Shown one piece after another: positions 1 to 8,974 of a stretch of DNA of 64,000 bases (positions within the stretch are counted from its first letter, which is position 1; each line of letters begins with the position of its first letter). The translations under genes and the position numbers were made by a program. A model generated the notes under the pieces. The model searched no databases. It worked only from the letters and a program-made list of their open reading frames with translations, and was not told the origin of the DNA. The stretch is from Bacteroides_E sp964528875 (GTDB taxonomy: Bacteria; Bacteroidota; Bacteroidia; Bacteroidales; Bacteroidaceae), in the NCBI GenBank assembly GCA_964528875.1, contig CAZGUI010000003.1:20357-84356 (forward strand), written 5' to 3'.

Positions 1-20
1 ACTTTAGAGATAACTTCCAT
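1..20 (-). CDS. Start of a probable MotA/TolQ/ExbB-like gene (HmuU position), cut by the window edge
   Basis: On the minus strand an ATG at 20 opens the frame M-E-V-I-S-K and runs off the window. It lies 20 bp past the stop of the HmuT-like gene, same strand. In Bacteroidales heme operons the gene after hmuT is usually an ExbB/TolQ-type proton-channel protein, and such proteins begin with a short hydrophilic stretch like this one. Only six codons are visible, so the assignment rests on gene order rather than on sequence. Confidence 0.4.
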
Positions 21-40
21 GGAATAATATTTTTATTGAT

Positions 41-736
41 TTATTTTTTAATTTGTTTCTTGTGTTTCATCTTCCATTTCATTTTATTCCACACAAATCC
101 AAGAATAAAAGAAACAGCAAACAGAAATACTGCAGTTAAAATAGCTTTGATATTAAATGGTTCCTTAACGGCTGCATAGGTAACATTACCATTCTCGGTT
201 GTTATAAGTCCTATGATACAGACAAACAGACTAACCAAGAAATGAACCTCAAGCCTTAGTTCTCTTTCCGGATATAGTTTACGAACAAGAAGACTTAATG
301 TTGGAAATGCAATACAAACCAATAATGCTAATCCGTATGAAATCTTAGTAAAAGCCATACCCGGTAACGCAAAAATCAATTGCGTTAACAGATAGAACAA
401 CACAGGGAAAATAAGCAGTCCCGGATAGATATAGAGAGGCTGAATTAGACGCTTTACTTTACGTCCAAATATTTGTCTTAGTGCCACAAAACAAAAGCCA
501 AAACAAACAGCAGACTCAAGAGTGATTAATACCGCAGCATTTTGCATGACTCTTGTATTATTCAAATAGTCCGTTAATTGGGTTTTTGACTGTAAAATTG
601 CATATTGGCAACTCCACAGAATAAATGCTGCACCTATAAGACCAAACAATGCCACTTGCCAAACTTTCCAAAAGCTAAGCTTCAGAATGCAATTGACAAA
701 TATGAAAACCATTAATATTTGTATAATCAGTTCCAT
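41..736 (-). CDS. hmuT: HmuT-like polytopic inner-membrane protein
   Basis: Protein of 231 aa, almost entirely hydrophobic, with about seven predicted membrane segments (roughly residues 6-22, 28-48, 66-86, 101-124, 132-151, 163-180 and 195-216) and a Lys-rich cytosolic tail. No catalytic motif is recognisable. It follows the CobN-like gene after 51 bp on the same strand and precedes the probable ExbB-like start, which is the hmuS-hmuT-hmuU order of Bacteroidales heme operons. The name is given mainly from this context. A role beside the CobN-like protein in heme handling or energy coupling is inference; the family has no firmly assigned biochemical activity that I can read from the sequence. 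Confidence 0.6.
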   Translation of the reverse strand: MELIIQILMVFIFVNCILKLSFWKVWQVALFGLIGAAFILWSCQYAILQSKTQLTDYLNNTRVMQNAAVLITLESAVCFGFCFVALRQIFGRKVKRLIQPLYIYPGLLIFPVLFYLLTQLIFALPGMAFTKISYGLALLVCIAFPTLSLLVRKLYPERELRLEVHFLVSLFVCIIGLITTENGNVTYAAVKEPFNIKAILTAVFLFAVSFILGFVWNKMKWKMKHKKQIKK

Positions 737-787
737 TGTTATTTTTGAATGGGGACGTTAAGCATTAATTGTTTCTCTTTTAAAGCC

Positions 788-3700
788 TTATTGTTGTTTT
801 CGTTTGTAACGCAAAAGCACCAGAAGTCCAATGAAGCACACCAAAACAATAGAGATCACCCAAAACGCACTCAATGAGTTCTTTTCACCATTCTCTTGTT
901 GCACCACTTCCTGTTTTTTCAATACCGTACCATTCTGCTCCTCAAGATTTACTACACCACCATTTTTCATTTTCTCAAGTTGCTGTTTATATTCCACGGC
1001 TTGCACTTCTGTTGTTTTCTGAGCAATAAAGTCTTGCAATTTAATGTTCGATCCTGCAAAACCGGAACCACTGGCTCCAAACTCTTTCACTAAATCAGTA
1101 TGTAACTGAGCTAAATGATTAAGTTGTTGATTGGTAGCTTTCCACATCCCTTTACGAGCAGTCTCCATCATTACGGCAGTTATTTCTTGTAAAGCCATAG
1201 GGTTTTGCTTTTTAAAGAACTGCTGAACACCTAAATCATAAGAGTCTTTAATGTATACTTCATAAAACTCATCCCACATTTCATTGTCTATCACATTAGG
1301 TTTCATTACATTCCAAGCATATGAATTAGTAACCACTTCGGTTATTTGAGCTGCACTGGAAGCCTTACCTTTCATCACTTCTTTTATATATGCAGGATTA
1401 AATACGGTTGAACGGGATTCCACGCCAATAGCTTCTTTTAGATCTTGCATTTTTACGTGATTGTGGTTGCGGTAATCTGCAAAATAAGCTTCAGGGTCTT
1501 TGCCTGTAACTTCACGAACAGCTAGATTTAATCCACCCATAAACTCAAAAACGTGGTCTAAGCTCAAGGCTCCCCATGTATTGCTTTGACGGGGTTGTAC
1601 AACCACATCAGTATGATGTAGAACAGCACGAAGTAACCCGACATTATACTGCCCCCAATTTTTATTATTCCCATAAACTGCTCCCATATTATTGATATAG
1701 GTATCAGCTATTTCTCGTCCCTCTTCCCATTGATCTCCACTTTTCACCATTTCTTGTATACCTGTACCGTAACTACCATTCACTCCACCAAAAACACGCT
1801 GTGTAGATAGTTCCCTAGCATCTTTAGGAGGAATTCCTTGATCTACTAACTGACGTTCAATTTCTGTAGTACTCAATGACACATAATTTTCATATTCTTC
1901 TGCCGAAGCTAAAGCTGCCATATCTACAGCTCTCGAAATTAAATCTAAACGAGAGGCAGCCAAATCTCTGAATTGTCCGGATGTTTGTATCACTACATCG
2001 ATACGTGGACGTCCTAATAGCTCGGATGAGATTAATTCAATATCAGAAACTCTTCCAAAGGCATCCCGAACAGGTTGTACACCTAACATATAAAGTGCCT
2101 GTGCTATAGTAGCCCCTTCACTCTCAATAAACTCACTACTCCAAAATGTATAACTAACTTTTTGAGGATATTTACCGTGCTGTTTCTGATATTGTTCTAA
2201 AGTAGCATCAACAAGGGCAACACCTTTATCCCAAGCTATTTCAGAAGGCGTAGATTCTGCATTGATGGAGTACAAGTTCTTCCCTGTAGGAGTAGCTGTA
2301 GGATTAGCTATGGCATCACCTCCGGAAGATGGAGCAACATATCCCCCATTCAAAGCATTCATCAACGCTTGTAATTCCATTTCAGGACTTTCTTTCAATG
2401 CTTTCTTATAATTGATAATATTATTCAGTGTTCGTTCCACTTCAAGTATTGCTCTAGCACGCTCTTTTTGTTCTTTGGTATATACAGCCAATTGAGGTCT
2501 TTCGGAAACCTTAGCCATTCCCGTTGGTTTAGACGGCTCAGTTTTTCTTGATGTATCGGGTTTTTCTTTATGCCCCATTTTTGGAATCCACGACGGATGT
2601 CCTCCTTTGGATAACTCTTTAGTTTTATCTTTAGGCAGACTTTCCATCATAGCCATCATACCTCTTTGGGGAGGAGTCAGAACACGTTTAGCTTCAGCTA
2701 AATCGTGAAGTGTAACATGGGATACGTTACATATAAAAGCACTATCTACCTCTCTACCGTTTAACACCTGATTCACTAATTTTTTAGCTGGTTCTAAATA
2801 GTGTTGAGAGAAAAAAGAAGAGCTTTTTAATTGATTCTGAGTTACTTTTCCTTTTAGTTTATCAAGTGTAGCTAAACTATAAGCTATGGGGTCAGCACTC
2901 ATAGCCATTACTGACGAATGTATCTTCTCTTGTTCATACGGAACACCTGTAACATAAAGTTGTCCAGTCATTTTTTCATTCGCAATCTCCTCTGCAAAGT
3001 TTTCAATACGTTCAATCTCTTCTGTAGAATAGGGTGAAACCAAAAGACTATCTAATCGCAAATCTCTATGTAAGCCCATAGCAACAGCAATTTTCTTTAC
3101 CTCTAAAGAAAATTTTTCCTGTAATGCTCCATCTGTTTTATAATAGTCTTGTATTTTATTTAGCAATGATCTGAATTGTGAACGCATCTCACTCTCCATA
3201 AAAGGAGGAGTTAAATAAGATACGACAGTTGCGTATGAACGTCGCTTAGCCATCATACTTTCCCCAATATTTCCAATGGTATAATAATAGAAATGAGGTA
3301 GAGCACCAACTAGTCTATCCGGCCAATCGTTACTACTTAATGCCACCTGTTTTTGAGGCGTAAACTCCAAACTTCCGTGCGTTCCAAAATGCAATAAAGC
3401 ATCCGCCTTGAAAGCATACTGTGACCAAAGATAAGCCCCGATGTAGGTATGAGGAGGAGCTTGTTTTGCTCCGTGAACTATTGCAAAAGCATCATCTCCC
3501 AAAGCGGCCATAGGTTGTGGTAATAACGCCACATTACCCAACACAATGCGTGCTACAGCTAAATAATCAGAATTATCTTTTCTAACACTCATATAATTTC
3601 CGGGAGCCTCCCCATAAGCATTAACAACAGTAGTGTAAATCTCGGGAGAGATACTCTTCTTTATCCACGATTCATATTCACTTTTTTCAATCAATGCAGG

Positions 3701-5017
3701 GTTCCCTGTAGCTAAATATTCCTCAAAAGCCCCTTCTGCATAAGTATTTAATACAGCCCCTTGAGTCATTAAAAGCTCCTCAAAGTCCTGCTCTGTCGCA
3801 GGTAAGCCATCCACCTTATATCCCTCAGCTTTCATCCGTTTTAATAAGTTGTAAAGTGAAGGTACCGTTTCAAGCCCCTGTGCTGTTAAAGTTTCCTTTC
3901 CCGGTCCTTTGAAGTAGTAAATAGCTACTTTTTTCTCTTCATTTTTTTTCCGTTGAAGAGTTATAAAGTTAGATACAATCTCTGTAAAGTTTCTCAATCG
4001 GTCAGGAATTGCTTTAAATAAGTATAACCCCTCCTTGTTTACCTCTTGTGCATTAACCACATAAGGATAAATAACTCCATCCAATTCAGGCATTATCACA
4101 CTTTGGGACATAAACCCACCAAACATTCCCATGGGATCGTTTTGCCACTCCTCTTCAGTTTGTAATATAGTTAAAGGAGCAAAGATTGGAATATTCCTCT
4201 CTTTCAGCCACTCAACAGCAGCATCAGCTTTTCCCATGGCCAGTCTACCGTGAGCAAAATAAACCACTGCATCGGGTTGAATCTGCTCCAAGAAATCAAG
4301 TCTTTTCAATAGGGAGAACACCGGATACACATTCATCCCTCGCTTTTGAAAGGAACGCATCATTTGGTTCATATTCTCCCGATTTCCACTAAAAGGATCA
4401 TTTAATCCTCCAACAATAGCTATTTTAGCTCCTCCTGCACTGTAAAAACCATTTTGTTTTAGATAAGCTTCATAATCAGCAACCGTTGCAAAAGACAATT
4501 CTTCATCTAAATGATACAGAACATCAGAAGCACTTTCAACAACCGAATCAGCAGGGGTAACAAATAAGGTCTTATTATCAATCTGTTGACGAATGTATCG
4601 CGCCATATTCCGATAGTTTCTCTTATTACCATTCCGGAGATAAGCAGAGACTACACTTTGTTGGATACTATCTAAGTTACACAAATTATTTTCCGGGTTT
4701 GTGGCACCGTAGACCAAAACCGGAACCCCTTTATCCATAGTAGCTTGTAAAAGCTCTCGTTGCTCATTAGAGATATTCATCCCCATACCAAAGGCTAAAA
4801 CAAAATCATAGCGACTGGCTTTATCCAGCTTATCTAAGGATAACACGTTATATTTCACAAAACCATCTTCATTGGATTGGATGATACTAGTGGTTTGAAA
4901 TTGCTGAAAATTGAGTAATGCAATTTTTGTTGTCGAGCCTAATTGTTTCCAGGCTATCCAAACTAGAATAAGTACTAATACCAAGAAAAAACCAATGATA
5001 CACTTTTTTTTATTCAT
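788..5017 (-). CDS. hmuS: HmuS, membrane-anchored CobN/Mg-chelatase-like heme protein
   Basis: Large protein of about 1409 aa of the CobN / magnesium chelatase subunit H family. It has an N-terminal membrane anchor (about residues 7-22) and a C-terminal one (about the last 30 residues, ending in a Lys/Arg-rich tail), so the bulk is probably held in the periplasm. Conserved CobN-type blocks are visible, for example HFGTHGSLEF and NVSHVTLHDL. In cobalamin synthesis CobN inserts cobalt together with CobS/T. In hmu operons the paralogue stands beside a heme receptor and is linked to heme use, where removal of iron from porphyrin has been proposed. An upstream in-frame start at 5053 would overlap hmuR. 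I chose the ATG at 5017 (MNKKK) because it lies one base after the hmuR stop and starts directly before the anchor. Confidence 0.85.
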   Translation of the reverse strand: MNKKKCIIGFFLVLVLILVWIAWKQLGSTTKIALLNFQQFQTTSIIQSNEDGFVKYNVLSLDKLDKASRYDFVLAFGMGMNISNEQRELLQATMDKGVPVLVYGATNPENNLCNLDSIQQSVVSAYLRNGNKRNYRNMARYIRQQIDNKTLFVTPADSVVESASDVLYHLDEELSFATVADYEAYLKQNGFYSAGGAKIAIVGGLNDPFSGNRENMNQMMRSFQKRGMNVYPVFSLLKRLDFLEQIQPDAVVYFAHGRLAMGKADAAVEWLKERNIPIFAPLTILQTEEEWQNDPMGMFGGFMSQSVIMPELDGVIYPYVVNAQEVNKEGLYLFKAIPDRLRNFTEIVSNFITLQRKKNEEKKVAIYYFKGPGKETLTAQGLETVPSLYNLLKRMKAEGYKVDGLPATEQDFEELLMTQGAVLNTYAEGAFEEYLATGNPALIEKSEYESWIKKSISPEIYTTVVNAYGEAPGNYMSVRKDNSDYLAVARIVLGNVALLPQPMAALGDDAFAIVHGAKQAPPHTYIGAYLWSQYAFKADALLHFGTHGSLEFTPQKQVALSSNDWPDRLVGALPHFYYYTIGNIGESMMAKRRSYATVVSYLTPPFMESEMRSQFRSLLNKIQDYYKTDGALQEKFSLEVKKIAVAMGLHRDLRLDSLLVSPYSTEEIERIENFAEEIANEKMTGQLYVTGVPYEQEKIHSSVMAMSADPIAYSLATLDKLKGKVTQNQLKSSSFFSQHYLEPAKKLVNQVLNGREVDSAFICNVSHVTLHDLAEAKRVLTPPQRGMMAMMESLPKDKTKELSKGGHPSWIPKMGHKEKPDTSRKTEPSKPTGMAKVSERPQLAVYTKEQKERARAILEVERTLNNIINYKKALKESPEMELQALMNALNGGYVAPSSGGDAIANPTATPTGKNLYSINAESTPSEIAWDKGVALVDATLEQYQKQHGKYPQKVSYTFWSSEFIESEGATIAQALYMLGVQPVRDAFGRVSDIELISSELLGRPRIDVVIQTSGQFRDLAASRLDLISRAVDMAALASAEEYENYVSLSTTEIERQLVDQGIPPKDARELSTQRVFGGVNGSYGTGIQEMVKSGDQWEEGREIADTYINNMGAVYGNNKNWGQYNVGLLRAVLHHTDVVVQPRQSNTWGALSLDHVFEFMGGLNLAVREVTGKDPEAYFADYRNHNHVKMQDLKEAIGVESRSTVFNPAYIKEVMKGKASSAAQITEVVTNSYAWNVMKPNVIDNEMWDEFYEVYIKDSYDLGVQQFFKKQNPMALQEITAVMMETARKGMWKATNQQLNHLAQLHTDLVKEFGASGSGFAGSNIKLQDFIAQKTTEVQAVEYKQQLEKMKNGGVVNLEEQNGTVLKKQEVVQQENGEKNSLSAFWVISIVLVCFIGLLVLLRYKRKQQ

Positions 5018-5018
5018 T

Positions 5019-7154
5019 TTATTTAAATAGTTTTTCAACATCAATCGAGACACCTGCCGAGAAAGAAGCTCCTGTTGTTGGAGGTGAATTCAAGTAATAA
5101 TAGGAAGGGACATAATTAAACAGGTTGTCAACGGCTAAGACCAAACTTATTCCTTTCCATATCCTTTGAGTCAAAGATAGTTTGCCCATAAAATAGCCGG
5201 GATAAGTAATCTCTTCCAAGGGAATCTGGGACGAAACTCGAGTTTTAACAGTATTCAACTTTGATAAATAACGTCCACTCAAAGCCACATTGAATCCATA
5301 ATTTTTCCAGCTTTTACCATAATCAACACGAGCGGTAGCTGAATGTGGACGGGTATTAGACGCCCTAAGCTCCTCCTTTTTTATCTTTTCATGGGTGTAG
5401 TTATAAGAAATGCGAGCCGTAATACCACAAGGATATTTAGCCATAGCATTGGCCTCTATCCCGGTAATATGAACTTTTTTAGTATTCATATATTTTTTAT
5501 TGTCCGAATCATCAAATTCGAAAGTGGCAATGCGATTCTTTACCTTATTGTAATATCCTGTAATGAGTAAATTATAATGTCCTTGGGTATATTCTGCTGT
5601 AAGAGAAAAATTATGACTTAACTCCGGTTTTAGGTCCGGGTTACCATAAATCATAAAAATATTAGCCATATCAAACTCCATATAGAGTTCCTTTAAGGTG
5701 GGAGCTCTAAATCCTCCTGCATAAGATGCACGTAAAGAACAATGATTCAATTTAAACATCAGTCCTATTTTTGAGGAGAAATGATCCATTTTAGCTTTAG
5801 AAAAATAATCATAACGCACACCCGCAATTAAATTAAACCAATCCAAAGGATTCCAATCCAGTTGAGCAAATCCATCAATAATATATTGATCATAACTGCC
5901 ATTATCAGCAAACTGATAACTCATCAGGTAGTCGTGCATAAAATCTCCTCCAACAGTTAGGGTATGTTTATCCAAAAAGGTATAATTATATAAACCTCTT
6001 ATACTATGCTGCGCATTTCTATAATTACGATTATCCTCTTTAGTAGCTAAGAGATAATCGCTTTTATCATACTGATCAAAAGTATAACCTAACTCAGCAT
6101 TGCTCTTTTCATTGATGGTGTACTCACCCTTCAACCCCAAAGTATAACCACGATATCGATCATAGGTTGTTTGCTGTGCTTCCCTTTCACGGAAAGAGTA
6201 ACCGGCACGACCTATAAGCTTCATCTGATTATTTATTTTATATTGGAGTCTCTCGTTCAGATTAAAGGTATTGTTGGCATATACCTTAGAATACAGACCA
6301 TCGTTCTTCATTCTGTGTTCTGCTGAATGAGTACGTTGCACTGTGGTCATACTATTTAATTTACCCACATTGAACCCAAAGGCCCCCCCATAACGTTGTT
6401 TATTATGATCTGCAACACGTGCATTCACATTTGCAGACCAGGGCTCAGAAACTGTTCGACTAATCATATTCACTACACCTCCTACCGCACTTGACCCATA
6501 CAGAGAAGATGCAGCTCCTTTAACTATTTCGATTCGCTCCACATTGTTTAGGTCTAAACGGCTATAATCAATATTGTTTAACGTTTCACCCGCTATGCGC
6601 TCCCCATCTACAAGAAAAAGAACAGAGTTACCTGCAAACCCTTGTAGGTTTAATGAAGTCTGCTGATTCATTTCATACGTAAACTCCACGCCGGGAAGCT
6701 CCGATTGCAATAACTCACCAATATGCGTTGCATCTGCTTTTTGTATTTCGGTCAAAGTAATTACCCGAGTAGGTATAGGTGTATCTTTTAGCAGCTTAGG
6801 AGTACGTGTTCCGGTTACAACTATCGTATTCAAGTTCACCACATCCTCTTGCAAACAAAAATCTAAAGTATCTGACTCTTTCCCTTTTAACTCTTTAACT
6901 TGAGGACTATATCCCATAGAAGATATTTTCAGGGTATAACTTTTATCATCGGGCAAGGTCAGTCTATAATATCCTTCAACATCGGTAATTGTACCAATAT
7001 GCGTATTCTCTAACACATGAATGGTTGCACCAATCAACACTTCATTGTTTGTATCATATACTTTTCCCGAAATTGTTCGATCGGCTGAAGCTAAGAGAAA
7101 GAGAGAACTATAAAACAAAAGGCAGACGGATGCAACTATTTTTTGCATATTCAT
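5019..7154 (-). CDS. hmuR: HmuR-type TonB-dependent heme/hemoglobin receptor
   Basis: Outer-membrane receptor of about 711 aa. After a signal peptide comes a carboxypeptidase-D-like regulatory domain (about residues 25-105, with ISGKVYD and IGATIHV). A TonB-box-like stretch with VVTGTRTPK follows, then a plug domain (about 115-220, with IEIVKGAASSLYGSSAVGGVVNM) and a 22-strand-type barrel ending in a hydrophobic/aromatic C-terminus. Such receptors import heme or heme-protein ligands with energy from TonB-ExbB-ExbD. The gene lies between the calycin-like lipoprotein and hmuS, matching HmuYRS order. The ORF opens at 7178, but MNMQKIV at 7154 (or the Met at 7148) puts a normal signal peptide at the N-terminus. 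A vitamin B12-type receptor is the main alternative, but the linked genes favour heme. Confidence 0.85.
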   Translation of the reverse strand: MNMQKIVASVCLLFYSSLFLLASADRTISGKVYDTNNEVLIGATIHVLENTHIGTITDVEGYYRLTLPDDKSYTLKISSMGYSPQVKELKGKESDTLDFCLQEDVVNLNTIVVTGTRTPKLLKDTPIPTRVITLTEIQKADATHIGELLQSELPGVEFTYEMNQQTSLNLQGFAGNSVLFLVDGERIAGETLNNIDYSRLDLNNVERIEIVKGAASSLYGSSAVGGVVNMISRTVSEPWSANVNARVADHNKQRYGGAFGFNVGKLNSMTTVQRTHSAEHRMKNDGLYSKVYANNTFNLNERLQYKINNQMKLIGRAGYSFREREAQQTTYDRYRGYTLGLKGEYTINEKSNAELGYTFDQYDKSDYLLATKEDNRNYRNAQHSIRGLYNYTFLDKHTLTVGGDFMHDYLMSYQFADNGSYDQYIIDGFAQLDWNPLDWFNLIAGVRYDYFSKAKMDHFSSKIGLMFKLNHCSLRASYAGGFRAPTLKELYMEFDMANIFMIYGNPDLKPELSHNFSLTAEYTQGHYNLLITGYYNKVKNRIATFEFDDSDNKKYMNTKKVHITGIEANAMAKYPCGITARISYNYTHEKIKKEELRASNTRPHSATARVDYGKSWKNYGFNVALSGRYLSKLNTVKTRVSSQIPLEEITYPGYFMGKLSLTQRIWKGISLVLAVDNLFNYVPSYYYLNSPPTTGASFSAGVSIDVEKLFK

Positions 7155-7369
7155 AAATAATAGAAATATATAAATCAAGAAAAAAATAAGTATATCGGCT
7201 CAACACATTCTACACTTGTAACATATAAAATGAAGCATAGATTAGGCAAGGCATCGAATAATCAAAACACAGAATAAGATAAAAATGAGAGAGGAGAGTT
7301 TAACGAATAAACTACTCAGAACTGTAGAGGTATTTTTAAAAATTCTCACTCTTATAAAAAACAAGTAAA

Positions 7370-7425
7370 AACAGCTAATTCCATCTCTAAAAAAGATAAA
7401 AAAACCTCAATCCGAATTAGCTGTT
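7370..7425 (-). terminator. Intra-operon hairpin between the lipoprotein gene and hmuR
   Basis: Perfect 12-bp inverted repeat, AACAGCTAATTC at 7370-7381 and GAATTAGCTGTT at 7414-7425, separated by 32 bases. On the minus-strand transcript the distal arm is followed by UUUUACUUGUUUUUU. It begins 24 bp after the lipoprotein stop, so it looks like a partial terminator or attenuator that would make the lipoprotein more abundant than the receptor. Confidence 0.6.
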
Positions 7426-7448
7426 GCTTTATTAGGTGTAGTAAACTA

Positions 7449-8291
7449 CTATTTACTCTTTTGCTTGGTACCTTTAAAAACTGCTATAATAGGAAAAGGC
7501 ATAGGTTCTGGCTGAATGGTAAATTGAAGTTCACTCTCTTTGGTGTTAATCGTTCCCACTAATTTCCCTTTGATTACAAACGCATCACTCTTAGTATTTA
7601 TTATACCTGACAGAGTATACGTGTCCTTAGCTGAGACTTCAACGTCAACATCACGAATCACAATATCTTTCAACCCCATATTTTGTAGTCCTGCAAACCC
7701 AACTAAGGTAACCTCTAGTTTATCATTATCTTGAGCTTTAATAGATACTTCATGATCTTTTATCGGATTTTGAGCATTCCCATTGACTGATAAATTCAGT
7801 ACCCCTTTATGTACTCCAATTACAACTTCTTCAAGAGTAGCAGGAGCTAGGCTAAAAGTGACCGTTAAACCACCCATCACTGAAGGCACAGTAAAAACTA
7901 AATCAACATGTGTTTTATCGACATTTAGATTTCCATCTAATGTACAATCGTATTCTTTTTCTGCCTGTCCTTGCATTCCCATACGCACCTTACCATTCCC
8001 TTTTAAAGTATACACATCCGCCTTAAAAGACACCTCGGCAGCATCAATAGTAAAGGTACCCCACACAGAAGAGGTGAAAGCTATTTTGCTTGTACCATCT
8101 GCATTAGCTGTCAAAATTATTTTTTCATTTTTTGTAGTTTGTGGAGTCTCTGAATATTTATGTTTCGCTACACTAATTCCTTCATAGTTTCCTTGAACAA
8201 CTTCTGCAGGGCTCTTGGGCGAATCATCATTATCACAAGATACCATTACTAATAATGCAAAAACCAACAATAGATTAAATTTGAGTTTCAT
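7449..8291 (-). CDS. Two-repeat calycin-like lipoprotein in the HmuY position
   Basis: Lipoprotein of 280 aa with signal peptide and lipobox (LVMVSC, Cys about 19). The cysteine is followed by DNDDSP, an acidic run typical of the Bacteroidota surface-export signal, so the protein is probably displayed outside the cell. It contains two homologous beta-rich halves (about residues 30-155 and 158-275). Each starts with a G-x-Y-x-G or HKGVL strand and continues with alternating strands as in calycin-like domains (PF13944-type). It is the first gene of the heme operon, where hmuY encodes a heme-binding lipoprotein, but I do not see an HmuY domain. A role in capturing heme or a heme protein is inferred from position only. 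Confidence 0.7.
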   Translation of the reverse strand: MKLKFNLLLVFALLVMVSCDNDDSPKSPAEVVQGNYEGISVAKHKYSETPQTTKNEKIILTANADGTSKIAFTSSVWGTFTIDAAEVSFKADVYTLKGNGKVRMGMQGQAEKEYDCTLDGNLNVDKTHVDLVFTVPSVMGGLTVTFSLAPATLEEVVIGVHKGVLNLSVNGNAQNPIKDHEVSIKAQDNDKLEVTLVGFAGLQNMGLKDIVIRDVDVEVSAKDTYTLSGIINTKSDAFVIKGKLVGTINTKESELQFTIQPEPMPFPIIAVFKGTKQKSK

Positions 8292-8375
8292 TTTTTTTAT
8301 TTTAATTTATTCCTCTTTTTTATTCCGTTCAGCTGATTGATATAGACATAGAATCAACACAACGATAACCTCACA

Positions 8376-8402
8376 CTAACCATTTTAGATGGTATGGTTT
8401 AG
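8376..8402 (-). promoter_or_regulatory. Leader hairpin of the heme operon
   Basis: In the roughly 130-nt leader between the predicted start site (about 8425) and the lipoprotein ATG, CTAACCAT (8376-8383) pairs with ATGGTTTAG (8394-8402) with a one-base bulge. The hairpin is short and has no U-run, so it is not a terminator. A regulatory role is possible but unsupported beyond position. Confidence 0.3.
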
Positions 8403-8429
8403 GTTATAAACACGGATTAATTTTGAATG

Positions 8430-8460
8430 CAAAAATACGTTGAGTCTGGAGAGTTAACAA
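8430..8460 (-). promoter_or_regulatory. Predicted promoter of the heme operon
   Basis: On the minus strand TATTTTTG (8437-8430) matches the Bacteroidota -7 box TAnnTTTG exactly. TTG (8460-8458) stands 20 bp upstream, at the normal place of the -33 element. This predicts a start site near 8425 and a leader of about 130 nt before the calycin-like lipoprotein gene. Confidence 0.6.
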
Positions 8461-8904
8461 TACCTATTTATTGCCAAAATAACACAACAAATACCTAGAA
8501 ATAAGTAGAAGAAAACAAATAAAAACAGACAAACAAAACAGTAAATAGCTTGTTCTTTTTATGGTCTAAAGTGATATAAAAAAGGAGCACAACGCTAAAA
8601 GAAATAAAGTAATTGAGGTCAAAACAACAAGTAGCATAGAAGTCACCAAAGTGCGATTTTTTTTTAATTCAGTCGGTCTAGGACCAAAGGGTCGTCGGTC
8701 TAGGACTGAGGATTGCTCGGTCTAGGACCGAAGGGCTATCGGTCTAAGACCTCATAAAAGAAAGATGAGTTCTTACTCTATTTATTTGTTTTCTTTCTGA
8801 ATATAAAACGAAAATAGAGACCCTGCTTTCTCTCATCGTTATCAACCCAATTCCTTCACGCACCAACAAAATAAAAATTCAAAATAATTCAACAAACCAA
8901 AAGA
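8461..8904. other. Gene-free stretch upstream of the heme operon, contains array 1
   Basis: No convincing ORF on either strand. It holds the first 22-bp palindrome array (8674-8752, listed separately), a T9 run just before that array on the + strand, and otherwise AT-rich sequence between the terminator of the GH92 operon and the heme-operon promoter. Confidence 0.6.
8674..8752 (+). repeat. 22-bp-period palindrome array 1 (four units)
   Basis: Four copies of a 13-bp quasi-palindrome start at 8674, 8696, 8718 and 8740, an exact 22-bp period. Units 1-3 carry the core CGGTCTAGGAC and unit 4 CGGTCTAAGACC. CGGTC and GACCG can pair around a TAG loop. Spacers are 9-10 bp and GGG-containing in units 1 and 3 (AAAGGGTCGT, AAGGGCTAT). 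The array lies between the terminator of the GH92 gene and the heme-operon promoter. It belongs to the same family as the arrays at 19002, 36962 and 59787. Confidence 0.9.
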
Positions 8905-8938
8905 ATAAAAAAAGGTGTCCCTATAATAGAGACACCTT
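8905..8938 (-). terminator. Rho-independent terminator after GH92
   Basis: Minus-strand stem AAGGTGTC...GACACCTT (8938-8931 and 8919-8912) followed by a run of seven T on that strand. It closes the MFS-GH130-GH92 operon. Confidence 0.85.
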
Positions 8939-8974
8939 ATATATAAATACAAAAATCGATTCAACCGGAAAGCA

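Noticed and set aside
7783..8187. 134-codon + strand frame
   Set aside because: Antisense shadow of the calycin-like lipoprotein gene; low-complexity Ser/Thr/Val composition.
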